This document shows positions 1 through 10,596 of a DNA stretch of 64,000 nucleotides, in pieces. The notes under the pieces were generated by a model. That model had not been told where the DNA came from, made no database searches, and saw only the letters and a list, made by a program, of their open reading frames with translations. Position 1 is the stretch's first letter, and each line of letters starts with the position of its first letter. The DNA is from Kosakonia arachidis (GTDB lineage Bacteria; Pseudomonadota; Gammaproteobacteria; Enterobacterales; Enterobacteriaceae). A program made the position numbers and the translations under genes. The stretch covers positions 622,403-686,402 of the forward strand of contig NZ_FPAU01000003.1 of the NCBI RefSeq assembly GCF_900116535.1, in the 5' to 3' direction.

Positions 1-108
1 ATATGCTGCCCGACGCGGTTCGCGGATTTACCCTACAAACTGCTGTCTCACAGGAGCGTGAAGAGAAACGCCTGCCGCATTATGACAATGAGAGCGAGGA
101 GAACCGTC

Positions 109-2706
109 GTGCTAGAAGAATACCGTAAGCACGTAGCTGAACGTGCCGCTGAGGGGATTGCGCCAAAACCATTAGATGCAACCCAGATGGCTGGCCTTGT
201 CGAGCTGCTGAAAAGCCCGCCTACTGGCGAAGAAGAATTCCTGATTGATCTGCTGACCAACCGTGTTCCTCCGGGCGTTGATGAAGCCGCCTATGTCAAA
301 GCGGGTTTCCTTGCCGCTGTCGCCAAAGGCGAAGCCACCTCCCCACTGGTCACCCCTGAGAAAGCTATCGAACTGCTGGGCACCATGCAGGGCGGTTACA
401 ATATTCATCCGCTGATTGATGCGCTGGATAACGACAAACTGGCACCGATTGCTGCCAAAGCTCTGTCCCATACTCTGCTGATGTTCGATAACTTCTACGA
501 TGTAGAAGAGAAAGCCAAAGCGGGCAACGCCTGGGCGAAGCAGGTGATGCAATCCTGGGCCGATGCCGAGTGGTTCCTGAACCGTCCGGCTCTGGCGGAA
601 AAAATTACCGTTACCGTCTTCAAGGTAACGGGCGAAACCAATACCGATGATCTCTCTCCGGCACCTGATGCCTGGTCGCGCCCGGATATCCCGCTGCACG
701 CGCTGGCGATGCTGAAAAATGCCCGCGAAGGCATTGAACCGGATCAACCGGGTGCTGTTGGCCCGATCAAACAGATCGAGCAACTGGCGAAAAAAGGCTT
801 CCCGCTGGCGTACGTTGGCGATGTAGTGGGTACCGGTTCTTCCCGTAAATCCGCTACTAACTCCGTATTGTGGTTTATGGGCGACGACATTCCGTTCGTG
901 CCGAACAAACGCGGTGGTGGTCTGGTACTGGGCGGCAAAATTGCGCCAATCTTCTTCAACACCATGGAAGATGCCGGTGCGTTGCCGATCGAAGTGGATG
1001 TCAATAACCTGAACATGGGCGACGTGATCGACGTTTATCCGTTCAAAGGTGAAGTGCGCAACCACGAAACAGGCGAACTGTTGGCCAGTTTCGAACTGAA
1101 AACCGATGTGCTGATCGACGAAGTGCGCGCCGGTGGCCGTATCCCACTAATTATTGGTCGCGGCCTGACCACCAAGGCGCGTGAAGCGCTGGGCTTGCCA
1201 CACAGCGATGTGTTCCGTCAGGCGAAAGACGTGGCGGAAAGCAGCCGCGGGTACTCGCTGGCGCAGAAAATGGTGGGCCGCGCCTGCGGCGTGGCCGGGG
1301 TTCGTCCCGGCGCTTACTGCGAACCGAAGATGACCTCCGTAGGCTCTCAGGACACCACCGGCCCGATGACGCGTGACGAGCTGAAAGATCTGGCGTGCCT
1401 GGGCTTCTCTTCTGATCTTGTGATGCAGTCCTTCTGCCATACCGCTGCTTATCCGAAGCCAGTTGACGTTACCACGCACCATACGCTGCCGGACTTCATT
1501 ATGAACCGCGGCGGTGTTTCCCTCCGTCCGGGCGATGGCGTGATCCACTCCTGGCTGAACCGCATGCTGCTGCCGGATACGGTCGGTACCGGCGGTGATT
1601 CCCACACCCGTTTCCCTATCGGCATTTCTTTCCCGGCGGGGTCAGGCCTGGTGGCATTTGCCGCCGCGACTGGCGTCATGCCGCTGGATATGCCGGAATC
1701 GGTGCTGGTGCGCTTTAAAGGCAAAATGCAGCCGGGCATCACGCTGCGCGATCTGGTGCATGCTATCCCGCTGTATGCCATCAAACAGGGTCTGCTGACC
1801 GTTGAGAAGAAAGGCAAGAAAAACATCTTCTCCGGTCGCATTCTGGAAATCGAAGGTCTGCCGGATCTGAAAGTCGAGCAGGCGTTTGAACTTACCGATG
1901 CGTCCGCTGAACGTTCTGCTGCCGGTTGTACCATCAAGCTGAACAAAGAGCCAATCGTCGAGTATCTGAACTCCAACATCGTGCTGCTGAAGTGGATGAT
2001 TGCAGAAGGCTATGGCGACCGCCGTACGCTGGAGCGTCGTGTTCAGGGCATGGAAAAATGGCTGGCGGATCCGCAGTTGCTGGAAGCCGATGCTGACGCA
2101 GAATATGCGGCGGTGATCGACATCGATCTGGCGGAAATTAAAGAACCTATCCTCTGTGCGCCGAACGATCCGGATGATGCGCGTCTGCTGTCCGACGTAC
2201 AGGGCGCCAGCATCGATGAAGTGTTCATCGGTTCCTGCATGACCAACATCGGACACTTCCGTGCCGCCGGTAAGCTGCTGGACAGCCATAAAGGCCAGCT
2301 GCCGACCCGTCTGTGGGTGGCACCGCCAACCCGTATGGACGCTGCGCAACTGACGGAAGAGGGCTACTATAGCGTGTTCGGTAAGAGTGGCGCGCGCATT
2401 GAGATCCCGGGTTGCTCCCTGTGTATGGGTAACCAGGCGCGTGTTGCCGATGGTGCAACGGTGGTTTCGACCTCGACGCGTAACTTCCCGAACCGTTTAG
2501 GTACTGGTGCAAACGTCTACCTGGCCTCTGCGGAGCTGGCAGCGGTTGCAGCGTTGATCGGTAAACTACCGACGCCGGAAGAGTATCTCAACTTTATGGC
2601 GCAGGTAGATAAAACTGCCGTCGACACCTACCGTTACCTGAACTTCGACCAGCTTAATCAGTACACCGAGAAAGCCGACGGCGTAATTTTCCAGACCGCC
2701 GTCTGA
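109..2706 (+). CDS. acnB: Aconitate hydratase B (bifunctional aconitase / 2-methylisocitrate dehydratase)
   Basis: Cytoplasmic [4Fe-4S] enzyme of the TCA cycle that converts citrate to isocitrate through cis-aconitate; the family also handles 2-methylisocitrate. The 865-residue product has the AcnB layout: N-terminal helical HEAT-like domain, then the swivel domain, then the catalytic core. Iron-sulfur cysteines are visible in SFCHTAAYP and in GSCMTNIGH and GCSLCMGNQ. The frame is open upstream to 58, but homology and an AGGAG at 97-101 favour the GTG at 109, giving the same length as E. coli AcnB. A strong terminator follows at once, so the gene is probably monocistronic. Identification is secure; only the start is inferred. 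Confidence 0.97.
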   Translation: MLEEYRKHVAERAAEGIAPKPLDATQMAGLVELLKSPPTGEEEFLIDLLTNRVPPGVDEAAYVKAGFLAAVAKGEATSPLVTPEKAIELLGTMQGGYNIHPLIDALDNDKLAPIAAKALSHTLLMFDNFYDVEEKAKAGNAWAKQVMQSWADAEWFLNRPALAEKITVTVFKVTGETNTDDLSPAPDAWSRPDIPLHALAMLKNAREGIEPDQPGAVGPIKQIEQLAKKGFPLAYVGDVVGTGSSRKSATNSVLWFMGDDIPFVPNKRGGGLVLGGKIAPIFFNTMEDAGALPIEVDVNNLNMGDVIDVYPFKGEVRNHETGELLASFELKTDVLIDEVRAGGRIPLIIGRGLTTKAREALGLPHSDVFRQAKDVAESSRGYSLAQKMVGRACGVAGVRPGAYCEPKMTSVGSQDTTGPMTRDELKDLACLGFSSDLVMQSFCHTAAYPKPVDVTTHHTLPDFIMNRGGVSLRPGDGVIHSWLNRMLLPDTVGTGGDSHTRFPIGISFPAGSGLVAFAAATGVMPLDMPESVLVRFKGKMQPGITLRDLVHAIPLYAIKQGLLTVEKKGKKNIFSGRILEIEGLPDLKVEQAFELTDASAERSAAGCTIKLNKEPIVEYLNSNIVLLKWMIAEGYGDRRTLERRVQGMEKWLADPQLLEADADAEYAAVIDIDLAEIKEPILCAPNDPDDARLLSDVQGASIDEVFIGSCMTNIGHFRAAGKLLDSHKGQLPTRLWVAPPTRMDAAQLTEEGYYSVFGKSGARIEIPGCSLCMGNQARVADGATVVSTSTRNFPNRLGTGANVYLASAELAAVAALIGKLPTPEEYLNFMAQVDKTAVDTYRYLNFDQLNQYTEKADGVIFQTAV

Positions 2707-2711
2707 CTGAC

Positions 2712-2738
2712 AAGCCACCCTTCGGGGTGGCTTTCTTT
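2712..2738 (+). terminator. Rho-independent terminator of acnB
   Basis: A 9-bp perfect stem (AAGCCACCC with GGGTGGCTT) closes a TTCG tetraloop and runs into a T-rich tract, six bases after the acnB stop codon. Confidence 0.9.
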
Positions 2739-3034
2739 TCCTGCCTCACTGCGCAAATACCTTTTGTTTAAGCGCAGCAAATGTTTCTCAAACCCTGCTA
2801 TTTCCATAAAAATCCAGGCCACTTACGTGCCGCATTAACCGGGTGTGGGTGGCGATGTTTGTCCGGCTCAAATCGATTGATCATCGGGTGCTGATAGCTG
2901 GGATGCCCTGCGGGTGATTTCCGCGCAGGCAGACGGATATTTTGCAACGCTTCCGGTCGCTACGCTGTTTTTCTTGTATTGTGCTGCGATAATTACTGCA
3001 TAGGCGGTTATCAGGCCTGCAAGAGGAAGCAACT
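2739..3034. other. acnB-yacL intergenic region, nothing recognised
   Basis: About 300 bases without a convincing gene. It must hold the yacL promoter, but I see no clear -35/-10 pair, known operator or repeat. No open frame here has a ribosome site and a recognisable product. Confidence 0.5.
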
Positions 3035-3397
3035 ATGGATTACGAATTTCTGCGCGATGTCACCGGAGCCATTAAGGTGCGCATGTCGATGGGGCATGAA
3101 GCAGTCGGACACTGGTTCAATGAAGAAGTGAAAGAGAACCTGGCCCTGCTGGACGAAGTTGAGCAGGCGGCAAAAACGGTGAAGGGCAGCGAGCGATCCT
3201 GGCAACGCGCCGGGCATGAATACACACTGTGGCTGGATGGCGAAGAAGTGATGGTTCGTGCCAACCAACTGGATTTTTCTGGCGATGAGATAGAAGAGGG
3301 GATGAGCTACTACGATGAAGAGAGTCTCTCACTGTGCGGCGTGGAAGACTTTTTGCAGGTGGTAGCAGCCTACCGTCGATTCCTGAAACAACGCTAA
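3035..3397 (+). CDS. yacL: YacL, UPF0231 family protein
   Basis: Small acidic cytoplasmic protein of 120 residues, the exact length of E. coli YacL, and alike along its whole length ([11 protein letters not shown] at the start, [14 protein letters not shown] near the end). The function of the family is unknown. The ATG follows an AAGAGGAAG ribosome site with good spacing. It stands alone between the acnB terminator and convergent speD. There is no signal peptide or membrane segment. Confidence 0.93.
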   Translation: MDYEFLRDVTGAIKVRMSMGHEAVGHWFNEEVKENLALLDEVEQAAKTVKGSERSWQRAGHEYTLWLDGEEVMVRANQLDFSGDEIEEGMSYYDEESLSLCGVEDFLQVVAAYRRFLKQR

Positions 3398-3399
3398 CC

Positions 3400-3420
3400 G
3401 GGAGCCTCCTTGCTCCCTTT
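3400..3420. terminator. Hairpin between convergent yacL and speD
   Basis: GGGAGC and GCTCCC flank a 6-base loop, followed by three T on the + strand. The stem is short, so it is a weak or possibly bidirectional terminator. Confidence 0.5.
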
Positions 3421-3425
3421 GCGCG

Positions 3426-4220
3426 TTACACGGCCGGGATATTTCGGCCGTAGTAGATCTCGCGCATCTCTTTCCACAGCGCTTCGGTGATCTCCTGGCG
3501 CTCTTCGGGGGTCAGATCTTCCGGCCGGGTATGGAACATGTAGTGCTTCAGGTCAAACTCCTTCAGCAACATTTTGGTATGGAAGATATTTTCCTGATAA
3601 ACGTTAACATCCACCATGTCATACAGCGATTTTATGTCATCAGACATAAAGTTCTGAATCGAATTAATCTCATGATCGATAAAGTGCTTCATACCGTTAA
3701 TGTCACGCGTAAAGCCGCGAACACGATAATCGACGGTGACAATATCGGACTCAAGCTGGTGGATCAGGTAATTCAGCGCTTTCAGCGGTGAAATCACGCC
3801 GCAAGTGGACACTTCAATGTCGGCGCGGAACGTACACAAGCCGCCTTCCGGATGACTTTCCGGGTAGGTATGTACGCAGATGTGGCTCTTATCCAGATGC
3901 GCCACCACCGCTTCTGGCAGCGGACCGGGGTGCTCTGTTTTGTCTATCGACTGTGGATCGACCGGTTCTTCGCTCACCAGAATGGTGACGCTTGCGCCCT
4001 GTGGTTCGTAATCCTGACGGGCAATATTCAGGATATTGGCACCGATGATGTTACAGGTTTCCGTCAGGATCTCGGTCAAACGGTTGGCATTATAGAGTTC
4101 ATCAATGTAGGCAATATAGCCGTCACGCTCTTCTGCGGTTTTGGCGTAGCAGATGTCGTAGATACAAAAACTCAGGCTTTTGGTCAGATTGTTAAAGCCA
4201 TGCAGTTTAAGTTTTTTCAA
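3426..4220 (-). CDS. speD: S-adenosylmethionine decarboxylase proenzyme
   Basis: Makes decarboxylated S-adenosylmethionine, the aminopropyl donor for spermidine. The 264-residue proenzyme cleaves itself between Lys111 and Ser112 (in [14 protein letters not shown]), turning Ser112 into the pyruvoyl cofactor; both residues are present. The start codon is TTG, preceded by AGGGGGGTG, as in E. coli speD. It lies 21 bases downstream of speE on the same strand, so the two enzymes that use and make this donor are very probably co-transcribed. Confidence 0.97.
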   Translation of the reverse strand: MKKLKLHGFNNLTKSLSFCIYDICYAKTAEERDGYIAYIDELYNANRLTEILTETCNIIGANILNIARQDYEPQGASVTILVSEEPVDPQSIDKTEHPGPLPEAVVAHLDKSHICVHTYPESHPEGGLCTFRADIEVSTCGVISPLKALNYLIHQLESDIVTVDYRVRGFTRDINGMKHFIDHEINSIQNFMSDDIKSLYDMVDVNVYQENIFHTKMLLKEFDLKHYMFHTRPEDLTPEERQEITEALWKEMREIYYGRNIPAV

Positions 4221-4241
4221 TTTTTATCACCCCCCTTAGAG

Positions 4242-5102
4242 TCACAGTGCAGACAGCGCGTCTTGCAGATATTGTGGCAGAGCGAATGCTGCGGTATGAA
4301 TCGCCGGATTGTAGTAACGGCAGGTGAGTGAGGCATTGCGGAAACGGGCTGCGATGATCTCGGTTGAAAGATGGCGCAACACCTCGTTATCCGTGGCCCA
4401 GGCGAAGGTCATAATACCGCCGTAATAGGTCGGTACTGCGGCCTGGTAGAAACTGACGTCGCTAAAATAGTGGCTTAGCTTGCGGTGGCTACCGACGGCT
4501 TCGTCCTGTTGCAGGAAGCTGACGCCATTTTGTGCGACAAAGATCCCGCCAGCATTCAGGCATCGTTTACAGCCTTCGTAGAACGCTGAAGTGAACAGGC
4601 TCTCGCCGGGACCAATAGGATCGGTACAGTCGGAAATGATCACGTCGAACGTTTTGTCGGTCTGATTAACAAAATTGACGCCGTCATCGATCACTAACTG
4701 GAAACGCGGATCGTCGTACGCGCCCGCGTTGTGCTTTGGCAGGTATTGGCGACAGAAAGAGACGACGCCCGCGTCAATTTCAACCATGGTGATGGTTGCG
4801 ATGTTTTTGTGACGGGTCACTTCACGCAGCATTGCGCCGTCGCCGCCGCCGATGATCAGCACATGTTTTGCGTGGCCGTGCGCCAGCAGAGGAACATGGG
4901 TCATCATTTCGTGGTAGATAAATTCGTCGCGTTCGGTGGTTTGTACCACGCCATCCAGCGCCATTACGCGGCCAAAGGCGGCGTTCTCGAAAATGATCAG
5001 ATCCTGATGATCGGTCTTTTCGTGATAAAGCACCTTATCCACGGCAAAGTACTGACCAAAATGGTTATGCAGCGTCTCTTGCCACATTGTTTTGTCGGCC
5101 AT
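4242..5102 (-). CDS. speE: Spermidine synthase (putrescine aminopropyltransferase)
   Basis: Transfers the aminopropyl group from decarboxylated S-adenosylmethionine to putrescine, giving spermidine and methylthioadenosine. The nucleotide-binding motif [14 protein letters not shown] and the catalytic segment [15 protein letters not shown] are intact. The frame extends seven codons upstream, but the ATG at 5102 has an AAGGAGCAACC ribosome site and matches the family start (MADK), giving 286 residues against 288 in E. coli. The methylthioadenosine by-product is removed by Mtn, encoded at 35.7-36.4 kb in this window. Confidence 0.97.
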   Translation of the reverse strand: MADKTMWQETLHNHFGQYFAVDKVLYHEKTDHQDLIIFENAAFGRVMALDGVVQTTERDEFIYHEMMTHVPLLAHGHAKHVLIIGGGDGAMLREVTRHKNIATITMVEIDAGVVSFCRQYLPKHNAGAYDDPRFQLVIDDGVNFVNQTDKTFDVIISDCTDPIGPGESLFTSAFYEGCKRCLNAGGIFVAQNGVSFLQQDEAVGSHRKLSHYFSDVSFYQAAVPTYYGGIMTFAWATDNEVLRHLSTEIIAARFRNASLTCRYYNPAIHTAAFALPQYLQDALSAL

Positions 5103-5196
5103 TGGTTGCTCCTTTGTTAACACCCGCGAAACGGGCGCAACATAATAGCTAACTCTGTCCGCGGTTGCACGGTCAGAGTTTAACCATGGCGACAGC

Positions 5197-5544
5197 TTAC
5201 TTCACGTAGGCGAGCAGGCTTAAGGAATCGCGGGCCAGCGCTTTGCATTTTTTGGCGGTGGGAATGCCAATGCCGCTCAAATCGCGGTAGCTATCTTCGC
5301 CAAGCGACTTCATGTCCCATGCATCATAGTTGCTGAGATCCCACTGGTTTTGCTGGGCAAAAAATACCAGCGCACGGCGGATCTGCCCGTTGGGTAAATT
5401 GTTATAACCGCAGTCATTTTTCAGAAAAACAAACACTGCCGTGAGATCGGCCATGTCCTCGGCTTCGGATTCGCTTAGCGCATAACTGTTCACGGAGACA
5501 GCCAACAGGCTGCCAAGGAGTACTGTTCTGAAAAACGTCTTCAT
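5197..5544 (-). CDS. yacC: YacC, small secreted protein of unknown function
   Basis: A 115-residue protein with a clear Sec signal peptide: basic MKTFFR, a hydrophobic core, and probable cleavage after NSYA at residue 22. The mature part has two cysteines (in [10 protein letters not shown] and [10 protein letters not shown]) that could form a periplasmic disulfide. It matches E. coli YacC in length and sequence. The frame is open further upstream, to 5802, but this ATG is the only start that gives a signal peptide. It is divergent from cueO and upstream of speE on the same strand, with a 94-base gap. Function unknown. Confidence 0.9.
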   Translation of the reverse strand: MKTFFRTVLLGSLLAVSVNSYALSESEAEDMADLTAVFVFLKNDCGYNNLPNGQIRRALVFFAQQNQWDLSNYDAWDMKSLGEDSYRDLSGIGIPTAKKCKALARDSLSLLAYVK

Positions 5545-5623
5545 TATTTCTACCACGGTGTAACGGGATTTAAACGTTAGCACAGTCCGCATAAGGCGAC
5601 GATATTTATTATTATCTCTTTTC

Positions 5624-5654
5624 TTGACCTTCCGGCAGGGGAAAGGTTTATGCT
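5624..5654 (+). promoter_or_regulatory. CueR-type copper-inducible promoter of cueO
   Basis: TTGACC (5624-5629) and TATGCT (5649-5654) are separated by 19 bp, the over-long spacer typical of MerR-family promoters. The spacer carries an imperfect dyad, ACCTTCC and GAAAGGT (5627-5647), in the position and form of the CueR boxes at E. coli cueO and copA. CueR control is inferred; cueR is not in the window. Confidence 0.85.
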
Positions 5655-5687
5655 CAAAATATCGTCTGCAACAGATAAGGAAATGCC

Positions 5688-7298
5688 ATGCAACGCCGAG
5701 ATTTTTTGAAATATTCCGCCACGCTGGGCGTGCTAAGTGCGCTACCGCTGTGGAGCCGCCCGCTGTTTGCCGCAGAACGTCCAGCATTGCCGATACCCCC
5801 ACTGCTCACTGCCGATGCGCAAGGCCGCATCGCGCTGGCGGTGCAGTCAGGAGAAACACTGTTTGGTACGAATAAAGCCACCACTTGGGGGTACAACGGC
5901 GCACTGTTAGGACCGGCGTTGCAACTGCGTCAGGGACAGCAGGTGACGGTTGATATTCGTAACACCCTCGCGGAAGACACAACCGTACACTGGCATGGGG
6001 TAGTTGTGCCTGGCGACGTTGATGGCGGGCCGCAGGGCGTCATCAAAGCTGGAGGTCGTCGTTCCGTTACTTTTACCCCCACGCAGCAGGCCGCGACCTG
6101 CTGGTTCCATCCGCATCAGCATGGCAAAACAGGCCGTCAGGTTGCGATGGGGCTGGCAGGACTGGTGCTGATAGAAGATGACGCTATTCGCCAGTTGCGG
6201 CTGCCGACGCAGTGGGGCATTGATGATGTGCCAGTTATCGTGCAGGACAAAAGGTTTACCGCGCAGGGGCAGATTGATTATCAGCTGGATGTGATGAGCG
6301 CCGCGGTCGGCTGGTTCGGCGATACACTGCTGACCAATGGCGCTATCAATCCGCAACATGCCGCTCCGCGCGGCTGGCTGCGCCTGCGCTTGCTGAATGG
6401 GTGTAATGCGCGCTCGCTAAACTTCTCGACCAGCGATAAACGCCCGTTGTATGTGGTGGCGAGCGATGGCGGTTTATTAAGTGAACCGGTGAAAGTGAGC
6501 GAGCTGCCGATGTTGATGGGCGAGCGTTTTGAAGTGCTGGTAGATACGCGCGATGGCAAACCCTTTGATATCGTGACGCTGCCGGTGCAGCAGATGGGGA
6601 TGACGGTCGTACCGTTCGATAAACCGCAGCCAGTGTTACATATTCAACCGCTACAGATTACCGCTTCTGGTACTTTGCCGGATTCGCTGGTCTCAGTGCC
6701 GGATTTACCTGCGCTGACAGGCTTAACGCAGCGGACGTTGCAGTTATCGATGGATCCGATGCTCGATATGCTGGGCATGCAGGCGTTGCAGAAGAGGTAT
6801 GGCGATGGCGCTATGGCCGGGATGATGATGAATCACGGGCAAATGGGACATGGTCAGATGATGAACATGGATCACGGAAAGATGATGAATATGGATCATG
6901 GACAGATGATGAATATGGATCATGGGCAGATGAATCACGGCGCGCAGGCGTTTGATTTCCACAATGCCAACCGCATCAACGGTAACGCTTTCGATATGAA
7001 CACACCCGCTTTCGCGGCAAAAAAAGGGGAGTATGAGCGCTGGGTGATTTCCGGCGAGGGCGACATGATGTTGCATCCCTTCCATATTCACGGCACTCAG
7101 TTCCGTATTTTATCGGAGAATGGTAAGCCACCGGTCGCACATCGTGCAGGCTGGAAAGACACCGTTAATGTCTATGGCGCGCGCAGTGAAGTGTTAGTCC
7201 GTTTTCAATATGATGCGCCGAAAGAGCACGCTTATATGGCGCACTGCCATCTGCTGGAACATGAGGACACCGGCATGATGTTAGGGTTTACGGTGTAA
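5688..7298 (+). CDS. cueO: Multicopper oxidase CueO (cuprous oxidase)
   Basis: Periplasmic laccase-like enzyme that oxidises Cu(I) to the less toxic Cu(II). A twin-arginine signal (RRDFLK, residues 3-8, then a hydrophobic stretch to about 28) directs folded export. Copper ligands are visible in HWH (101-103), HPHQH (141-145), HPFHIH (463-468) and [12 protein letters not shown] (519-530). The product has 536 residues against 516 in E. coli; the extra 20 or so lie in a Met/His-rich segment at 379-418, where such residues bind substrate copper. That segment contains a 24-bp in-frame tandem repeat. The promoter is CueR-type and the gene converges on gcd. Confidence 0.97.
   Translation: MQRRDFLKYSATLGVLSALPLWSRPLFAAERPALPIPPLLTADAQGRIALAVQSGETLFGTNKATTWGYNGALLGPALQLRQGQQVTVDIRNTLAEDTTVHWHGVVVPGDVDGGPQGVIKAGGRRSVTFTPTQQAATCWFHPHQHGKTGRQVAMGLAGLVLIEDDAIRQLRLPTQWGIDDVPVIVQDKRFTAQGQIDYQLDVMSAAVGWFGDTLLTNGAINPQHAAPRGWLRLRLLNGCNARSLNFSTSDKRPLYVVASDGGLLSEPVKVSELPMLMGERFEVLVDTRDGKPFDIVTLPVQQMGMTVVPFDKPQPVLHIQPLQITASGTLPDSLVSVPDLPALTGLTQRTLQLSMDPMLDMLGMQALQKRYGDGAMAGMMMNHGQMGHGQMMNMDHGKMMNMDHGQMMNMDHGQMNHGAQAFDFHNANRINGNAFDMNTPAFAAKKGEYERWVISGEGDMMLHPFHIHGTQFRILSENGKPPVAHRAGWKDTVNVYGARSEVLVRFQYDAPKEHAYMAHCHLLEHEDTGMMLGFTV
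6855..6926 (+). repeat. 24-bp tandem repeat inside cueO
   Basis: Three consecutive 24-bp units encode [16 protein letters not shown] and QMMNMDHG, followed by a partial unit (QMNHG). Because the unit is a multiple of three, copy number could change by slippage without breaking the frame. Confidence 0.9.
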
Positions 7299-7357
7299 AA
7301 ATGCATATCTTCAAACATTCTGTTGCGCGTTCCTTACCGGGCTTGCGCGATCTATAG

Positions 7358-7384
7358 GCCGGATAAACGGCAGCGCCATCAGGC
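7358..7384. repeat. REP-like palindromic unit downstream of cueO
   Basis: GCCGGAT (7358-7364) and ATCAGGC (7378-7384) form an imperfect stem, preceded by TATAG. The shape and arm sequence resemble enterobacterial REP/PU elements. Confidence 0.65.
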
Positions 7385-7422
7385 AAAAAGCCCGGAAGCG
7401 TATATGGCTTACCGGGCTTTTT
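7385..7422. terminator. Bidirectional terminator between cueO and gcd
   Basis: An 11-bp perfect inverted repeat (AAAAAGCCCGG with CCGGGCTTTTT) has an A-run on one side and a T-run on the other, so it can end both convergent transcripts. Confidence 0.85.
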
Positions 7423-7432
7423 ACAATTAGCA

Positions 7433-7458
7433 TGCCGGATGCATAATCTCATCCGGCA
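7433..7458. repeat. Second REP-like palindromic unit
   Basis: TGCCGGAT (7433-7440) and ATCCGGCA (7451-7458) are perfect complements around a 10-base loop. With the unit at 7358 and the terminator between them, this resembles a small bacterial interspersed mosaic element. Confidence 0.7.
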
Positions 7459-7465
7459 TTTTGAC

Positions 7466-9856
7466 TTATTTTGCGTCATCCGGCAGTGCATAGGCCACGA
7501 TATAGTCGCCCATCTTCGTGCCAAACGAGCCGTGGCCGCCTGCGGAAATGACAACATATTGCTTGCCATTCACTTCATAGGTCATCGGTGTTGCCTGACC
7601 ACCAGCCGGTAACCGGCCTTGCCACAGTTTCTCACCGTTGCTCATATTGTATGCGCGCAGGTAGTTATCTGCGGTTGCGGCGATAAACAGCACGTTACCG
7701 GCCGTGGAGATTGGGCCGCCCAGCATTGGCATACCCATATTGAACGGTACAGGAACTGGCATCGGGAACGGCATGCTGTCCTGCGGCGTACCAATACGTT
7801 TTTTCCATACAACCTGGTTGGTTTTCAGATCCAGTGCAGAAATGTAGCCCCACGCTGGTTGTTTACACGGCAAACCAAATGGTGACAGGAACGGGTTCAG
7901 CGTCACGCCAAACGGAACGCCATACTGCGGTTGAATACCCGATTCCGTACCGGTTCCTTTTGCATCTTTAGGCGGTTCCATCGGGTTGCCGGGGCCGCGA
8001 GGGATCAGCTTCGACACAAACGGCAGCGCCATCGGGTTAGCAATGGCTACCTGACGGTCTGGATCGACAGAGATGCCGCCCCATTCGAACATGCCCAGGT
8101 TACCCGGGAAGACCAGCGTGCCCTGCTCCGACGGCGGAGTGAAGATACCTTCATAGCGAAGTTGGTGGAACATCACGCGGCACACCAACTGGTCGAACAT
8201 GGTGGCACCCCACATGTCCGCGCCACTCAGATTTTTCTTTGGACGGAAGCTCAAGTCAGAGAAAGGCTGCGTTTTGCTAACATAATCACCTTTCGCTGCG
8301 CCTTGCGGAACCGGTTTTTCCGGTGCCGGAACAACCAATTTGCCGTTGGTACGATCCAGCACAAAGATGTTACCGGTTTTCGCTGGCGCGTAGATGACCG
8401 GAATGGTTTTGCCGTTAATGGTAATATCCGCCAGCGTCGGCTGCGACGGCATATCCATATCCCACAAATCGTGGTGAACCGTCTGGTAGCTCCACACCAG
8501 TTTGCCGGTGGTGGCATTCAGCGCCACGATTGCACTGGCATAGCGCTCCTCCTCTGGCGTGCGGTTACCACCCCAGATATCCGGCGTGGTAACACCCATC
8601 GGCAGATAGACTAAATCCAGTTTTGCGTCGTAGGCTGCGGGAGCCCATGAATTCGGCGAGTTAAAGGTGAAGGTATGTTCGTCTGCCGGAATCGCATTCG
8701 GATCTTTCGCGCCCGGATCGAAAGCCCACAGCAGTTTGCCGGTGTTGACATCGAAACCACGGATCACCCCGGAGGTCTCACGGGTAGAGTAGTTATCGGT
8801 TACCGAGCCGGCAATCACGATAATCTTATCCGTGATGATCGGCGGCGAGGTCGGCTCATACAGGCCAGGCGTGGTGTCTGGCATGTTGGTTTGCAGATTC
8901 AGGATACCTTTGTTGGCAAAGGTTTCACACGGCTTACCGTTGTCAGCGTTGATGGCAAATAGACGACCATCATTCACAGGCAGGATAATCCGGCGCGGAC
9001 AATCGGCGACCACATCCGGGCTCGCATTATCGGCGCGCGCTTCATGGTAAGAAACACCACGGCAAGTGACATGCTGGAATGATTGATTGGCATTCAGTTG
9101 CGGATCGAAATGCCACTTCTCTTTACCGGTTGCGGCATCAACGGCAAACAGACGCTGGTGCGCAGTACACAGATACAGCGTGTCGCCGACTTTAATTGGC
9201 GTCACTTCATTGGTCAGTTCGCCCGGATCGGTTGGCAACTTCAGGTCGCCGGTGCGGAACACCCAGGCTTCCTTCAGGTTCTTCACGTTTTCGGCGTTGA
9301 TCTGCTTCAGTGGTGAGTAACGCTGGCCTTCCTGGTTACGGCCATAGGCAGGCCAATCGCCATCCGCTACCTGCGAAATAGGTGCGGCAGGCGTTGAATC
9401 GGCGCTCAGGGTGCCATTCACTTCTTGCGGATCATTAAAGCCCGCCCAGGTGAGGATCCCACCGCTAATCAGCAGGGCAACCACCAGCGCTGCGACGGCA
9501 CCGCCGGAAGGAATAACCAGGCGCCGCCAGACGAAGGGAAGAATCAGCCAGATGCCAAAGAAGACGAGGATATCGCTTCGCGGCGTCAGCGCCCAGAAAT
9601 CGAAACCGACTTCCCACACGCCCCAGATCAGGGTGGCAAGCAGCAGTGCGGCATACAGCCACAGCGCTGCGCGTTTACCTTTCCACAGTAGCCAGCCGAC
9701 ACCCAACATCACCAGACCGGCGATCGGGTAGTACCAGGAGCCACCAATAGCGACCAGCCAGGCCCCACCGATTAGCAGATATAGTCCGCAAAGCGCTGCA
9801 AACAGTGTTGTCAGCGTAATCAGAAGCCGTGACTGTTGATTTTTTGTTTCTGCCAT
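7466..9856 (-). CDS. gcd: Membrane-bound PQQ-dependent glucose dehydrogenase
   Basis: Oxidises glucose to gluconolactone on the periplasmic face and passes electrons to ubiquinone. Its 796 residues equal the E. coli length: about five membrane helices in residues 10-140, then an eight-bladed quinoprotein propeller. The catalytic region HHDLWDMD and the lysine in APAKTGNIF, both part of the PQQ site in this family, are present. The GTG three codons upstream (9865) is possible, but the ATG at 9856 agrees with the family. No PQQ synthesis genes are in the window. It converges on cueO and diverges from hpt. Confidence 0.96.
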   Translation of the reverse strand: MAETKNQQSRLLITLTTLFAALCGLYLLIGGAWLVAIGGSWYYPIAGLVMLGVGWLLWKGKRAALWLYAALLLATLIWGVWEVGFDFWALTPRSDILVFFGIWLILPFVWRRLVIPSGGAVAALVVALLISGGILTWAGFNDPQEVNGTLSADSTPAAPISQVADGDWPAYGRNQEGQRYSPLKQINAENVKNLKEAWVFRTGDLKLPTDPGELTNEVTPIKVGDTLYLCTAHQRLFAVDAATGKEKWHFDPQLNANQSFQHVTCRGVSYHEARADNASPDVVADCPRRIILPVNDGRLFAINADNGKPCETFANKGILNLQTNMPDTTPGLYEPTSPPIITDKIIVIAGSVTDNYSTRETSGVIRGFDVNTGKLLWAFDPGAKDPNAIPADEHTFTFNSPNSWAPAAYDAKLDLVYLPMGVTTPDIWGGNRTPEEERYASAIVALNATTGKLVWSYQTVHHDLWDMDMPSQPTLADITINGKTIPVIYAPAKTGNIFVLDRTNGKLVVPAPEKPVPQGAAKGDYVSKTQPFSDLSFRPKKNLSGADMWGATMFDQLVCRVMFHQLRYEGIFTPPSEQGTLVFPGNLGMFEWGGISVDPDRQVAIANPMALPFVSKLIPRGPGNPMEPPKDAKGTGTESGIQPQYGVPFGVTLNPFLSPFGLPCKQPAWGYISALDLKTNQVVWKKRIGTPQDSMPFPMPVPVPFNMGMPMLGGPISTAGNVLFIAATADNYLRAYNMSNGEKLWQGRLPAGGQATPMTYEVNGKQYVVISAGGHGSFGTKMGDYIVAYALPDDAK

Positions 9857-9974
9857 AAAAGACACTCATCCAGGTTGTTAATTTTTTGATAGCAATTAAT
9901 TATAGTCATTAACAAATGCGATCGATATCACAAAATTAGCTTTCTTGTTCGATAGCCAATGGAAATCAATTTGC

Positions 9975-9983
9975 TGGTATACT
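9975..9983 (+). promoter_or_regulatory. Probable extended -10 promoter of hpt
   Basis: TGGTATACT lies 77 bases before hpt: a TGn extension directly before a TATACT -10 box. I see no good -35 hexamer at 16-18 bp, which fits an extended -10 promoter. Confidence 0.45.
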
Positions 9984-10059
9984 TTGCGTCTTAATTCTCA
10001 ATTCTTCGGGAAATTACTGCGTTTGAGTAATTTACTATTTAAATCAAGTGGTTAGTAAA

Positions 10060-10596
10060 ATGAAACACACTGTGGAAGTGATGATCCCGGAAGCGGAGAT
10101 CAAAGCGCGTATCGCTGAACTGGGTCGTCAAATCACTGAGCGTTACAAAGATAGCGGCAGCGAAATGGTGCTGGTGGGCCTGCTGCGCGGATCATTTATG
10201 TTTATGGCGGATTTGTGCCGTGAAGTGCAGGTTTCTCACGAAGTCGATTTTATGACCGCCTCCAGCTACGGCAGCGGTATGTCCACCACGCGTGACGTGA
10301 AAATCCTGAAGGATCTTGATGAAGATATTCGCGGTAAAGATGTGTTGATCGTCGAAGATATTATTGATTCCGGCAATACGCTGTCGAAGGTACGTGAAAT
10401 TCTTAGCCTGCGCGAACCGAAATCGCTGGCGATCTGTACGCTGCTGGATAAACCTTCCCGCCGCGAAGTGGATGTGTCGGTGGAGTTTGTCGGTTTTGCT
10501 ATTCCGGACGAGTTTGTGGTGGGCTACGGGATTGACTACGCCCAGCGCTACCGTCATCTGCCGTATGTCGGCAAAGTGGTTCTGCTGGACGAATAA
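10060..10596 (+). CDS. hpt: Hypoxanthine phosphoribosyltransferase
   Basis: Purine salvage enzyme that joins hypoxanthine (less well guanine) to PRPP, giving IMP or GMP. The 178 residues match E. coli Hpt almost throughout. The PRPP-binding motif [11 protein letters not shown] is at 97-107, and the flexible-loop segment [12 protein letters not shown] at 68-79. A GTG four codons upstream is in frame, but ATG 10060 is the family start. Cytoplasmic, and probably monocistronic, since it faces can. Confidence 0.97.
   Translation: MKHTVEVMIPEAEIKARIAELGRQITERYKDSGSEMVLVGLLRGSFMFMADLCREVQVSHEVDFMTASSYGSGMSTTRDVKILKDLDEDIRGKDVLIVEDIIDSGNTLSKVREILSLREPKSLAICTLLDKPSRREVDVSVEFVGFAIPDEFVVGYGIDYAQRYRHLPYVGKVVLLDE

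Noticed and set aside
172-1065. Long open frame on the minus strand opposite acnB (297 codons)
   Set aside because: It lies wholly inside acnB, has no recognisable product and no ribosome site; long antisense frames are expected in GC-rich coding DNA. The same applies to the other antisense frames opposite mrcB, gcd, pcnB, hpt, map, rpsB, tsf, lpxD and fabZ.
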